Below are positions 8,762-16,883 of a stretch of 64,000 nt of DNA, in pieces. How positions within the stretch are numbered: position 1 is the first letter of the stretch; each line of letters opens with the position of its first letter. The position numbers and the translations under genes were made by a program. Under the pieces are notes generated by a model. It was not told the DNA's origin. It saw only the letters and a list, made by a program, of their open reading frames with translations, and searched no databases. Source of the stretch: Bacteroidales bacterium (GTDB lineage Bacteria; Bacteroidota; Bacteroidia; Bacteroidales; UBA932); NCBI GenBank assembly GCA_017614715.1, contig JAGABI010000067.1, positions 1 to 64,000 of the forward strand, written 5' to 3'.

Positions 8762-8792
8762 TTGACTAATCTCTGCAAAATGATTACTTTTG
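8762..8792 (+). promoter_or_regulatory. Promoter of the folded RNA upstream of the methyltransferase
   Basis: TTGA at 8762-8765, 19 bases, then TACTTTTG at 8785-8792, a full match to the -7 consensus and a partial match at -33. Transcription would start around 8798-8800, right at the 5' end of a strongly folded stretch. Confidence 0.65.
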
Positions 8793-8797
8793 TAGTG

Positions 8798-8997
8798 TTG
8801 CCCGGTGTTTGGGCGACAGGACATATTGAGAATTAGCATTTGCTATTTATTCGGTTGCCCCTGAAACCTAGGAAATTTCAAGTCGCATTACTCGAGTAAG
8901 TCAGTAGATGCCTGCGCTTCGCGTGGGCATGACTTATTCTAATGCAGGGCTTCCTAGGGCCTCTAGAGCGTGGATAAGTGATGTCCACGCTTTTTTG
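8798..8997 (+). ncRNA. Candidate structured small RNA with its own promoter and terminator
   Basis: About 200 bases fold mostly into one long rod: CCTAGGAA (8867-8874) pairs with TTCCTAGG (8951-8958), GCATTA (8885-8890) with TAATGC (8940-8945), GAGTAAGTCA (8894-8903) with TGACTTATTC (8930-8939), and ATGCC with GGCAT around a CGC-TTC-GCG tip. A smaller 5' hairpin (GTTGCCC/GGGCGAC) precedes it. It ends with GCGTGGA/TCCACGC followed by TTTTTT (8968-8996), a textbook intrinsic terminator. The size, rod shape and asymmetric internal loop recall 6S RNA, but I cannot confirm that family; a cis leader for the downstream methyltransferase is the main alternative. Confidence 0.55.
8968..8996 (+). terminator. 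Intrinsic terminator of the folded RNA
   Basis: The stem GCGTGGA (8968-8974) and TCCACGC (8984-8990) encloses a 9-base loop and is followed at once by six T residues. It lies 54 bases before the methyltransferase start, so either the RNA is a separate transcript or readthrough controls the methyltransferase operon. Confidence 0.75.
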
Positions 8998-9049
8998 GTC
9001 TTAGGCGTAACCCTCCTCGAATAAGCAAGTGCCGTAAGAAGCGCAGCTT

Positions 9050-9640
9050 ATGGCCAACAACAGCAATCTTGGCGCCGCGAAGGCTGCCAAGAACGATGAG
9101 TTTTATACTCAGTATGCTGATATCCAGAAGGAGGTCAACGCGTACCTGGAGTATAATCCCGACACTTTCCGTGACAAGACGGTTCTATTGCCGTGCGACG
9201 ACCCCGAGTGGAGCAACTTCACACGGTTCTTTGCCCAGAACTTCGAGCGGCTGGGGCTCAAGCGGCTCATCAGTACCTCGTATGCGGTGGAGAGCAAAAA
9301 GTACAAGGACTACGAACCGACTCTCTTTGAGACGGTCAGCCCATTGTTTGACCCCGGAAAGACCCGCATTAAGGGGAAGATCTTCGAACTCACCCGCGAC
9401 ACCAACCAGAACGGGCGCATCGACATCGACGACCTCGAGTGGCACTACTTGGAGGGCGACGGCGACTTTCGCAGCCCGGAAGTATGCAAGTTGCGCGACG
9501 AGGCCGATATCATCGTAACGAATCCGCCGTTTAGTTTGTTTCGTGTATTTCTTAACTGGATTGTATCAGCTGGTAAACAATTCCTAATTATTGGGAATAT
9601 CAATTGCGTAACATATAAAGAAGTGTTCCCTTTAATATAA
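9050..9640 (+). CDS. EcoRI-type adenine DNA methyltransferase, N-terminal part (split gene)
   Basis: 196 residues matching the N-terminal half of the EcoRI-family adenine-N6 methyltransferases. LLPCDDPEWSNF (about residues 46-57) belongs to the cofactor-binding region and NPPF (158-161) is the catalytic motif IV. M.EcoRI-type enzymes are normally one chain of 300-odd residues; here the frame stops at 9638-9640 just after CVTYKEVFPLI. The next frame begins with ATG at 9640 and continues the homology. The junction contains TAATATAATG; removing two bases of the AT/TA run would rejoin the frames as FPLI-MTNQIW. It could be a real frameshift mutation, a sequencing error, or two coupled subunits. 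It begins an operon with the DUF262-HNH gene. Confidence 0.8.
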   Translation: MANNSNLGAAKAAKNDEFYTQYADIQKEVNAYLEYNPDTFRDKTVLLPCDDPEWSNFTRFFAQNFERLGLKRLISTSYAVESKKYKDYEPTLFETVSPLFDPGKTRIKGKIFELTRDTNQNGRIDIDDLEWHYLEGDGDFRSPEVCKLRDEADIIVTNPPFSLFRVFLNWIVSAGKQFLIIGNINCVTYKEVFPLI

Positions 9641-10218
9641 TGACTAATCAAATTTGGACGGGCTTGCGTTTCAATAAACGCGATGGCGGGAAAAACATGA
9701 CATTTCTGGTGCCAGATAGTTACGAGATGACGGGAACAGAATTGTATATTGATGAGAAGGGACGAAAATATATCAGTGTGGCTGGAACGGGCTGGTTTAC
9801 TAATCTGGAGCACGGACGACGCCACGAACCGTTACAGCTAATGACAATGAAAGACAATTTGCGATTTAGCCGTCGTAAAGAGATTCGTGAGAAAGGGTAT
9901 CTTCACTATGAGAATTATGACGCTATAGAAATACCGTTTACGGATGCTATACCATCTGATTATGATGGTGTAATGGGTGTTCCTATCTCGTTTATAGATA
10001 AATATTGCCCTGAGCAGTTCAAGATTGTTGGCATGTGTGAAAATCTTGACTTGTATGGTTTAAAGACCCGCATATTTACTTCTGAAGAATGTCGTGCTGC
10101 GTACAAAAGTAAATTTGGCAAAACGGGTACCTATGACTTGAATGCTGCCGGGGTAATAAGACTGGAAGATGGACGTTTGGAGAAAGTATATCAAAGAATT
10201 CTAATCCAAAAGATATGA
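9640..10218 (+). CDS. EcoRI-type adenine DNA methyltransferase, C-terminal part (split gene)
   Basis: 192 residues that read as the continuation of the preceding methyltransferase: [31 protein letters not shown] and FDKYCPEQF-like [14 protein letters not shown] are typical of the second half of the EcoRI-type family. Its ATG overlaps the upstream stop by one base (TAATG), which would allow reinitiation, so a two-chain enzyme is possible. The frame is open upstream of this ATG for several codons, as expected if the split arose by a small insertion. Its own stop overlaps the DUF262-HNH start (ATGA, 10215-10218). Much lower GC than the first half. Confidence 0.78.
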   Translation: MTNQIWTGLRFNKRDGGKNMTFLVPDSYEMTGTELYIDEKGRKYISVAGTGWFTNLEHGRRHEPLQLMTMKDNLRFSRRKEIREKGYLHYENYDAIEIPFTDAIPSDYDGVMGVPISFIDKYCPEQFKIVGMCENLDLYGLKTRIFTSEECRAAYKSKFGKTGTYDLNAAGVIRLEDGRLEKVYQRILIQKI

Positions 10219-11387
10219 TAGCAAAACTCATCCAGGACTGGACCATCGGCGACATTTGCAAGGGGTTCCAGTATAACGAATATGAAGGCAAGGGGCTCTA
10301 TGGCCTGTCCGGTCAACTGACTATTCAGCCGGAGTTCCAGCGCCACTATCTCTATGCCGAGAACGGCGGCAAGAAAGAGGTTGACGTGATCCAGTCGGTG
10401 CGCAACGGATATCCCTTGGGTCTCATCTATTTCTCCAAGGTGGGAGAAGACCGCTACGAAGTGCTGGACGGACAGCAGCGCATAACCTCGCTGGGCCGCT
10501 TCATCACTGAGAAGTTTGCATGGATAGACGCAGACGGCCGTCCATGGTACTTCTCTTCTCTCGACCCCTCGGAGCAAAAGATGTTTCTGGAAACACCCTT
10601 GCTGATATATGTCTGCGAGGGAACTGAGAAAGAGATAAAAGACTGGTTCCGCACCATCAATATCGTTGGTATTCCCCTTAACGCGCAGGAGGTGCTCAAC
10701 GCCGTTTATTCCGGCCCGTTTGTAACCCACGCCAAAGAAGAGTTCTCCAACTCCAACAATACCAACATCAACAAGTGGAGTTGCTTTATCCCGGGCAGCG
10801 CCAAACGACAGGACTATCTGGCAACAGCCCTCGAATGGGTCAGCCGCGGTCATACAGAAGAGTACATGGCGGCCCATCGCTACGACGGCAGCATCCAGGA
10901 GATGCGGGCGTACTTCACCTCCGTAATCGATTGGATCACATCGGTATTCGACATTGCACCCGAGAAAGAGATGTGCGGGCTCAAGTGGGGCGAGTTATAT
11001 GAAAAGTATCACACCAAGGCCTATAACCCAGCCGCAGTCGCTGCCAAGGTGCGTGAACTCTACGAAAACTATTACGTAAAAGAGAAGAAAGGTATCTTCG
11101 AATATATCCTCGGCGGATGCCAGGAACCCCGCCTGTTAAATGTCCGCGTCTTTGACGAGCCCACCAAGAAGGCCGTTTACGCCACCCAAACCGCAGCCGC
11201 AGAATCCTCCGGCCTCTCGAATTGCCCTTTGTGCGCCGTCGGACACGATGCCAACCGCACCCGTATCTGGAAACTCTCCGAGATGGATGCCGACCACGTT
11301 GCCGCCTGGAGCCGCGGCGGCGAAACCACAATCGATAACTGCCAGATGCTCTGCCGTACCCACAACCGGGCAAAGGGCAACCGTTAG
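10215..11387 (+). CDS. DUF262 (GmrSD/ParB-like) protein with C-terminal HNH nuclease domain
   Basis: 390 residues. The N-terminal part is a DUF262 domain with IQPEFQRHY (about 37-45) and the signature DGQQR (85-89), which in GmrSD-like proteins binds and hydrolyses nucleotide. The C-terminus (335-390) is an HNH nuclease: CPLC zinc pair at 337-340, the catalytic DADH at 358-361, N375, and CRTHN at 380-384 ending in KGNR. It overlaps the methyltransferase by four bases, so the genes are translationally coupled. By known families this would be a nuclease whose target is judged by methylation, either a restriction partner of the methyltransferase or a modification-dependent enzyme. It converges with the RAYT gene, one base apart. 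Confidence 0.85.
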   Translation: MIAKLIQDWTIGDICKGFQYNEYEGKGLYGLSGQLTIQPEFQRHYLYAENGGKKEVDVIQSVRNGYPLGLIYFSKVGEDRYEVLDGQQRITSLGRFITEKFAWIDADGRPWYFSSLDPSEQKMFLETPLLIYVCEGTEKEIKDWFRTINIVGIPLNAQEVLNAVYSGPFVTHAKEEFSNSNNTNINKWSCFIPGSAKRQDYLATALEWVSRGHTEEYMAAHRYDGSIQEMRAYFTSVIDWITSVFDIAPEKEMCGLKWGELYEKYHTKAYNPAAVAAKVRELYENYYVKEKKGIFEYILGGCQEPRLLNVRVFDEPTKKAVYATQTAAAESSGLSNCPLCAVGHDANRTRIWKLSEMDADHVAAWSRGGETTIDNCQMLCRTHNRAKGNR

Positions 11388-11388
11388 G

Positions 11389-12357
11389 CTACAGCCGGTC
11401 TTTGACCTCGTCGAAGACAAGTCCGCAGACCCGGGCTATTTGCCTTGCAGAACTGTTGTAGCGCGACTTGAGCGTACGGGCCAGTTTGAGCCGGCGCACC
11501 GTATCCAGCCCAGTCAAGCTCTCTGTACCGAACATCTCCCTGCACAACTCTTTCCGATGCTGCCGCATTTCCTGTATAGGTATCGACAAGTGCGAAACAG
11601 TCCCCTCCCGGGACTCAACATCGTCTTCTCTGCTCGAGCACAAGAAATAATTAAAAGCTCTGCACGTTTTGAAAAGTCTTTCCACCACTTCGCTTGCGAC
11701 ATACTCGCCGGGAAAAACCATCTGACCTATCATCCGGGCAATCTGATTTGCATGCCGCCTGCTTTTCAACACCTGTCGTTGTTCTCTCGCAGTCATCTGT
11801 TTCGTAGATAGTTCGCCCTCTTGGCCACAAAGCCATTGAGGCGAGCACCACAATCCCGGCCTTTTGAAATATAACGGTCCGCTGGACCATGGATAATCCA
11901 GAGCCGTATACATTAAACCTCCCACCGGAGCATTCTTAAGGGTGTAACAGATAGCTGTCTTCAGATAAACATCGTCGGTGATGGCCTGCCGGCTTATCGG
12001 AATATCAGCCAGCCTGTTGGACAGATGATGTTCTGTGGCCAAGTACTGTGATGTCCTTCGCAGGTATTCATGCATGAAGCGGGTGCTCTCTTCCAGTGTC
12101 CCGTAAATGATGAAATGCACATGAGTATCCATGAGCGTAAAAGCGAGAATCACCACCTCGAAACTCTGGCCAGTGATAAAAATGCGGTTCATCCCGTTGA
12201 CGAAATCATTTTCATCATAGAACATCACATCCAAGGCATTTCCATCTGTGCAGAAATGCCAGCAGTTACGAACATGGTTTATACGTCCCTTCACAAAGGG
12301 AAGGCTTAGCCCTAGATCAGAATCGATCTGCGCAAGCAGCCTCTGACTAATCTTCAT
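11389..12357 (-). CDS. REP-associated tyrosine transposase (RAYT, Y1 HUH family)
   Basis: 322 residues from the ATG at 12357. The HUH motif is THVHFIIYG, followed by a helix with the likely catalytic tyrosine in AICYTLKNAPVGG and the RAYT hallmark YPWSS; a long C-terminal helical region follows. RAYTs are domesticated IS200-like enzymes that act on short palindromes near their own gene. A TTG-initiated extension to 12417 is open, but a perfect promoter lies between 12393 and 12425, so the ATG at 12357 is preferred. The 143-bp repeat copy 3 begins only 70 bases upstream. No insertion-sequence ends of its own were seen, which fits RAYT and not an active IS200. Confidence 0.85.
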   Translation of the reverse strand: MKISQRLLAQIDSDLGLSLPFVKGRINHVRNCWHFCTDGNALDVMFYDENDFVNGMNRIFITGQSFEVVILAFTLMDTHVHFIIYGTLEESTRFMHEYLRRTSQYLATEHHLSNRLADIPISRQAITDDVYLKTAICYTLKNAPVGGLMYTALDYPWSSGPLYFKRPGLWCSPQWLCGQEGELSTKQMTAREQRQVLKSRRHANQIARMIGQMVFPGEYVASEVVERLFKTCRAFNYFLCSSREDDVESREGTVSHLSIPIQEMRQHRKELCREMFGTESLTGLDTVRRLKLARTLKSRYNSSARQIARVCGLVFDEVKDRL

Positions 12358-12392
12358 CACAATACTCCGCCGCCGCTTATGGCTGCTCACTA

Positions 12393-12425
12393 CAAATGTA
12401 GCATTATTGCCCGGCAATCATCAAA
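12393..12425 (-). promoter_or_regulatory. Promoter of the RAYT gene
   Basis: On the minus strand: TTTG (12422-12425), 21 bases, TACATTTG (12393-12400), a full consensus match. The predicted start of transcription near 12386 decides for the 12357 start codon. The -33 box touches the edge of repeat copy 3 (12427-12569), so binding at the repeat could affect this promoter. Confidence 0.75.
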
Positions 12426-12426
12426 A

Positions 12427-12569
12427 AAAATTCACCGGCCACGAGGAGGAGCGACAGGGACGGCTATGGGGCAACAGCCTGTGGTCAGTCGGGGCAATTT
12501 GTCCCGACCGGCCACGAGAATAGGGCAAAGACCCCACCCATCGACACACTATCGTGGCCGGTGAATGTC
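12427..12569 (+). repeat. 143-bp palindrome-ended repeat, family A copy 3
   Basis: ATTCACCGGCCAC at 12430-12442 pairs with GTGGCCGGTGAAT at 12554-12566; the outer three bases have changed to AAA on the left. Length, internal stems and the following tail match copies 1 and 2. It lies immediately upstream of the RAYT promoter, the usual place for a RAYT's cognate REP. Confidence 0.85.
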
Positions 12570-12650
12570 GTGGTGGGGCGTCAAGATTGAGAGTTGTGGC
12601 GCCTGGAGCGGTTTCCATCGGCGGGGCGTCAAGATTGATTTGTGGGGGTT

Positions 12651-12723
12651 GCGGGCGGTTATCCTCGGCGGAGCGAGGAGGGCCTCCGGCAGAGCCCCCC
12701 GCAGCTACGACGGGAGATAACCG
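12651..12723 (+). repeat. Repeat family B, copy 3
   Basis: GCGGGCGGTTATC (12651-12663) and GATAACCG (12716-12723) bound a GC-rich core almost identical to copy 1 (GGCGGAGCGAGGAGGGC, AGAGCCCCCCGCAGCT). It follows family A copy 3 at nearly the same distance as in copy 2. The stretch 12570-12650 between them is the shared linker; nothing else was seen there. Confidence 0.75.
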
Positions 12724-12755
12724 CGCTGAGCCGTATGCGTGGCAGCTATGACAAA

Positions 12756-13859
12756 TTAGCGTTCAAAAGATGGTTGGAGGAGATAGAGGCCGGCGTTATG
12801 TTCTTCCCGGGCACGCGTAGCAAGCTGACCGATGGGGGACTCTGCGCTGCGACCTACATCAATGATGAGACCTCGCCTCATTGCGGGGAAGGCCGTGAGC
12901 ATAGGGACATCGCCGTTGCTGTCACCAGCCAACAGCAGTGGATCTGCACCGCCATACGAAGGGGCCATATAAGCCTTGATGCAATCTATCTTACCCTCCT
13001 TGTTGGGTTGTTTATATTCAGAGTCGAATTCCGGTACGATTATGTCCCCGGGGACAAAGCGCAGGCCGAACACCCGTTCCGGCTCAATCCCGAATCCCAG
13101 GTCAGCATCGCAGGCCAGCACCTCAACAATCATTTCCAAAGATGCTGAGCAGATATATACGTCAATGCCAGCCTCTTCCAGGCATTTATACAGGTCTTTC
13201 ATTTCCGGGGAGACCCAGATGCCGCGCTGTACGTCTCCAGACCAGCGTCCATCGGGTGAGGTCCAGCGCTCTACGGCAAGAAGCTCTATGCCGAGGTGTT
13301 CCGAGATGGCATCGCGGATAAGAGCATCGGCTTCTGCACGGGTAAAACCAGCCAGCAGGCCGGGCTGCCAGAGATACGAAATCCAGCTGCCGTACTGCTC
13401 GTCCATCTTCGTGAGAAAGATGTTCATACGGGCGCGGAAGTCCAGATATTCGTCTGATTTTCTGATATCTTCTATGCTTTCCCCGCCATCCAGCCTGGAC
13501 TTCAGGGTCTCGTACTCGGCCGACATGGCCCGTCCCATCTCTGCGTAGCTAAGTCCCGTGACGCCCATCTGCTCCTCCGGAGAAGGGATGCCGTCAAGGA
13601 AATCGTGCGTGGGAGCATCGGCATATCGCAGGTGCTCTATCTGATAGACCCACAGGGCCTGTGATATATCGTGAACAATGGAGGTCTTGTCAAAGTCAAA
13701 TACAGCATAAGCGTCCTTCCCGGGATTGGCCATCAGATTGTTGAGCGACTCACGTACCTCCGGGGCCCATTTGCCCTCCTGAAGAGCTACCGTCTGCCTG
13801 CCATGGCTGCAAGAGGCCACAATCAAGAGAAAAAGAACACCTCTCAGAATTCTTCTCAT
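12756..13859 (-). CDS. Secreted HAD-family phosphatase (lipoprotein)
   Basis: 367 residues from the ATG at 13859, chosen because MRRILRGVLFLLIVASC gives a lipoprotein signal with the cysteine at 17; the frame also opens 30 bases earlier. HAD motifs are all present: DFDKT (about 55-59), ICSAS in the middle, a lysine in KEGKIDC, and AGDSNGDVPML near the end. The closest recognisable relatives are phosphoserine- or phosphocholine-phosphatase-like enzymes. Its place after a glycerophosphodiesterase hints at periplasmic release of phosphate from lipid head groups, but the substrate is unproven. The C-terminal end reaches the repeat region. Confidence 0.8.
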   Translation of the reverse strand: MRRILRGVLFLLIVASCSHGRQTVALQEGKWAPEVRESLNNLMANPGKDAYAVFDFDKTSIVHDISQALWVYQIEHLRYADAPTHDFLDGIPSPEEQMGVTGLSYAEMGRAMSAEYETLKSRLDGGESIEDIRKSDEYLDFRARMNIFLTKMDEQYGSWISYLWQPGLLAGFTRAEADALIRDAISEHLGIELLAVERWTSPDGRWSGDVQRGIWVSPEMKDLYKCLEEAGIDVYICSASLEMIVEVLACDADLGFGIEPERVFGLRFVPGDIIVPEFDSEYKQPNKEGKIDCIKAYMAPSYGGADPLLLAGDSNGDVPMLTAFPAMRRGLIIDVGRSAESPIGQLATRAREEHNAGLYLLQPSFER

Positions 13860-13904
13860 AACACGGATATTTGAAGCGGCCTCACACACCGCAATTACGG
13901 AGAG

Positions 13905-14723
13905 CTAGAACTCTACCTGCACCCACTTCATGCCGTCTTTGAGGGCTTTCTTGGCCTCGACGGGGATGTCGGTGCAGACATTGTCGGCACCCAGGCTGAT
14001 GCCCAGGGCAACGTCGTTCATGTTGTCGGAGGGCCAGAGGGTCACCTTGATTCCGTCCAGGTGGGCCTTATCCACAGCCGTGCGGGAGGTACCGGGCATC
14101 TTTGCGGCCAGGCGCTTGATGCCAAGTTCTTTAACCTTCGCGATTGCGGCATCGTTGAGTGGTTCGTCCGTGATGAACATAAGGTCGGCGTCGGAATGTT
14201 TCAGCTTGACGTAAATGAGCGGACGCTGGTCAAAAGATGTTATTACAAAAGTAGAGCCGGCAGGCTTCACCGACATAATCTTGTTATAGACCTCGTCGCA
14301 CATCTTGCATACCAGATCCTCGCTATAAAGCGCCGGGTCGGTCTTGAGCTCAAACTCAACATATTCTATATCTCCCTTGCTTTCAATCCATTTGATGAAG
14401 TCGTCAAACATCACCAGACGGTTCCCCTTGAGGGTCTTGGCGTTCTTCACCACCTTGGTCTTGCTGGTCTCCACTGCCCCTTTGGCGTTGGTTGTGCGCT
14501 CCAGGGTGCTGTCGTGCATCAGCACAAGGTCACCCTCTTTGGTCATCCTGATATCTACCTCAAAGCCGCGGATACCGGCCTTATATGCACCGTTGAAGGC
14601 TTGCATGGTGTTCTCGTCAAACTCTGCGCGGCCGCCGCGATGGGCAAATACGCGCACCTGCTGCTGGGCAAAAACACCAAATGACAACATGGTAAGAATG
14701 GTTATGGTCAATAGTCTTTTCAT
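13905..14723 (-). CDS. Secreted glycerophosphodiester phosphodiesterase
   Basis: 272 residues with a signal peptide (MKRLLTITILTMLSFGVFAQ). The GDPD barrel signatures are visible: HRG at 28-30, ENT at 37-39, FEVDIRMT with E55 and D57, and LMHDSTLERT with H70. These enzymes cleave glycerophosphodiesters to an alcohol and glycerol 3-phosphate, here outside the cytoplasm. It is 24 bases downstream of the DUF4294 gene and 45 upstream of the HAD phosphatase, so the two hydrolases may act in sequence. Confidence 0.88.
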   Translation of the reverse strand: MKRLLTITILTMLSFGVFAQQQVRVFAHRGGRAEFDENTMQAFNGAYKAGIRGFEVDIRMTKEGDLVLMHDSTLERTTNAKGAVETSKTKVVKNAKTLKGNRLVMFDDFIKWIESKGDIEYVEFELKTDPALYSEDLVCKMCDEVYNKIMSVKPAGSTFVITSFDQRPLIYVKLKHSDADLMFITDEPLNDAAIAKVKELGIKRLAAKMPGTSRTAVDKAHLDGIKVTLWPSDNMNDVALGISLGADNVCTDIPVEAKKALKDGMKWVQVEF

Positions 14724-14747
14724 AGCTTTTTATATTTTTATAGATTG

Positions 14748-15506
14748 TTATTTTGATTTCTCCTTTTTTGCACGACGGGCAGCACGGCCGCGGGCTTTGT
14801 TCTCTTCCAGCGACTTGTAATAGGGTTCACGGAACTTCTCCGGGATTAATATCTCCGGGCGAGGCTTGCCAAAGAGCCACAGGTACAGGTCGTCAAACTC
14901 GCCATAGTTCCACGCCTTGCAGAGCTCTTCCAGATCGGCATCCTCCCCTTCCGGCTCGTAACGCTGCTTGATATCACCTTTCAGGAGTTTTGCCACCCCC
15001 TGCCAGAAACCGGCGTTGACCCTTCCAAGATACTTGCGGATAATGTCGTAAGGGGGCATCCCCACCTCGCGGTCTATCAGACGTATCATCATAAGTCCCT
15101 GGTTAAGGGTTAGCTGCCGGAACAGCGGCTCAAAGTTGTGGAGCAGTTCGTCCTTGATGCTGGCAAGGTATTTTTCCTGCTGACGCTCGGTATAACCGCG
15201 AGCGGCAAACAGACTGTCGGTCTCCCGGATGGTCTGCGCAATGAACAGCGCGTACGGATAAGCCTTGCTGAAGTTGTGCACACGACGGGCGCGGGCACGC
15301 CATTGCCGCTTTGTCAGATATGTCTTGGGGTGGATGCGTGCCGGCATGATCTCATCCACATAGATGGTGTCACCCCGCTCGTTAATCTCGTACCTGAGGA
15401 TGCTCTGCTGGCTGGAATACTCCTGGGCAAATAGCTGTGGAACCGCAGCCAATGCCAGCGTCAGCACCCAGAGGGTGCGCAGGGATATGTACCGTAACCG
15501 AGTCAT
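14748..15506 (-). CDS. DUF4294 family exported protein
   Basis: 252 residues from the ATG at 15506, two bases past the radA stop; an ATG 24 bases earlier would overlap radA. A signal peptide (MTRLRYISLRTLWVLTLALA) precedes the DUF4294 region, with IMPARIHPKTYLTKRQWRARAR, AYPYALFIAQTIRE and LIDREVGMPPYDIIR. The tail is highly charged and basic (KARGRAARRAKKEKSK). DUF4294 proteins are widespread in Bacteroidota with no established activity. Confidence 0.82.
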   Translation of the reverse strand: MTRLRYISLRTLWVLTLALAAVPQLFAQEYSSQQSILRYEINERGDTIYVDEIMPARIHPKTYLTKRQWRARARRVHNFSKAYPYALFIAQTIRETDSLFAARGYTERQQEKYLASIKDELLHNFEPLFRQLTLNQGLMMIRLIDREVGMPPYDIIRKYLGRVNAGFWQGVAKLLKGDIKQRYEPEGEDADLEELCKAWNYGEFDDLYLWLFGKPRPEILIPEKFREPYYKSLEENKARGRAARRAKKEKSK

Positions 15507-15508
15507 TT

Positions 15509-16882
15509 CTATTTGAATACAAGCCTGCAAAGGGCAGGTATATCCGCCACAGGTACAACTTCAATGCCACTTTGGGAGAAGGCCCCCTCCTTGTTGAATG
15601 AGGAGATGTATATCCGCTTGAAGCCTATCTTCTCCGCCTCCGCTATCCGGCGCTGTATCTGGCTCACCGGACGCAGCTCCCCGCTGAGGCCAATCTCTGC
15701 ACAGAAGCAGCTCTCCAGCGGAACGCTGATGTCAAAGTTGCTGGCCAGGATTGCCACCGCCACCGCCATGTCGCACGCCGGATCACTTACACGGAGCCCT
15801 CCAGCCACGTTCAGGAATACATCTTTGGCAGCCAACTTGAAGCCGGCACGCTTTTCAAGCACCGCCAGCAACATGTTCATGCGGCGGGCGTCAAAACCGT
15901 TGGCGTTGCGCTGCGGCATACCATACGCCGCCGTGCTTACCAGCGCCTGAATCTCTATCATGAAGGGGCGCGTGCCATCCATCACCGAGGCGACGGCGAT
16001 GCCGCTCAGATTGTCCTGATGCATCGGGATGAGTATTTCAGAGGGGTTCAGCACCTCGCGCAGCCCGGCGCCGGTCATCTCGAACACCGCGAGCTCTGCG
16101 GTGCTGCCAAAGCGGTTCTTGATGCTGCGCAGCAGGCGATACGCGCCGCGCGTATCCCCTTCAAACTGCAATACCACGTCCACTATATGCTCCAGTACCT
16201 TGGGGCCGGCAATGGTCCCGTCTTTTGTGATGTGGCCAATCAGTATTACCGGAGTGCCGCTCTCCTTGGCGTAGCGCAGCAGGCGGGAGGCGCACTCACG
16301 CACCTGCGACACACTGCCGGCAGAAGAGTCGAGCGCATCACTGTATATGGTCTGGATGGAGTCCACCACCAGCAGGTCGGGCGCCACCGCAGCCGCCTGC
16401 TCCAGGATATTCTCAAGTATTGTCTCAGAGAGGATGCTGCACGAGGAGGCATCGCCCCCAAGGCGCATGGCGCGCATCTTTATCTGGCGCGGACTCTCCT
16501 CTCCCGAGACGTAGAGTGTTTTCAAAGATGGACAACCCAGGGGAATCTGCAGGGCCAGGGTAGATTTGCCTATTCCGGGCTCTCCCCCCAGCAAAATCAT
16601 GGAGCCCTCCACCATGCCTCCGCCCAGCAGGCGGTCAACCTCGTTCAGACCTATGGAGAAGCGGTTTTCAGAGGTGAGGGATATCTCCTCCAGGGTCAGC
16701 GGGCGGGCGTCAGATTCGGTAGCCACAAAAGCCCGGCTCCGGGCGCCGGAAGAGGTCTTCTTATCTCTTTTAGGCTCCTCCACCATCGTATTCCACTCAC
16801 CGCAGGCGGGGCAGCGTCCCATCCACTTGGGACTCTCGTTCCCGCACGAAGTGCAAAACCAGGATGTGTGTTGTTTTGCCAT
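15509..16882 (-). CDS. radA: DNA repair protein RadA
   Basis: 457 residues. An N-terminal zinc finger (CTSCGNESPKWMGRCPAC, residues 10-27), a RecA-like ATPase with Walker A GGEPGIGKST (99-108) and DLLVVDSIQT as Walker B, the RadA-specific KNRFG motif, and a Lon-protease-like C-terminal domain. RadA drives branch migration in recombination. Only one base separates it from prmC, and it is followed by DUF4294. Confidence 0.95.
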   Translation of the reverse strand: MAKQHTSWFCTSCGNESPKWMGRCPACGEWNTMVEEPKRDKKTSSGARSRAFVATESDARPLTLEEISLTSENRFSIGLNEVDRLLGGGMVEGSMILLGGEPGIGKSTLALQIPLGCPSLKTLYVSGEESPRQIKMRAMRLGGDASSCSILSETILENILEQAAAVAPDLLVVDSIQTIYSDALDSSAGSVSQVRECASRLLRYAKESGTPVILIGHITKDGTIAGPKVLEHIVDVVLQFEGDTRGAYRLLRSIKNRFGSTAELAVFEMTGAGLREVLNPSEILIPMHQDNLSGIAVASVMDGTRPFMIEIQALVSTAAYGMPQRNANGFDARRMNMLLAVLEKRAGFKLAAKDVFLNVAGGLRVSDPACDMAVAVAILASNFDISVPLESCFCAEIGLSGELRPVSQIQRRIAEAEKIGFKRIYISSFNKEGAFSQSGIEVVPVADIPALCRLVFK

Positions 16883-16883
16883 A

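Noticed and set aside
8798-8997. tmRNA, SRP RNA or RNase P RNA
   Set aside because: None of the conserved landmarks (TTCGA-type T-loop with CCA, GGAAGGAAGC-like SRP tip, GAGGAAAGTCC core) is present.
11389-12417. IS200/IS605 insertion sequence with TnpB
   Set aside because: The transposase has RAYT features (YPWSS, long C-terminal region, adjacent palindromes) and no TnpB or IS ends are present.
7926-12723. CRISPR array
   Set aside because: Repeats are 73-143 bp, few, irregularly spaced and sometimes inverted; there are no uniform spacers and no cas genes.
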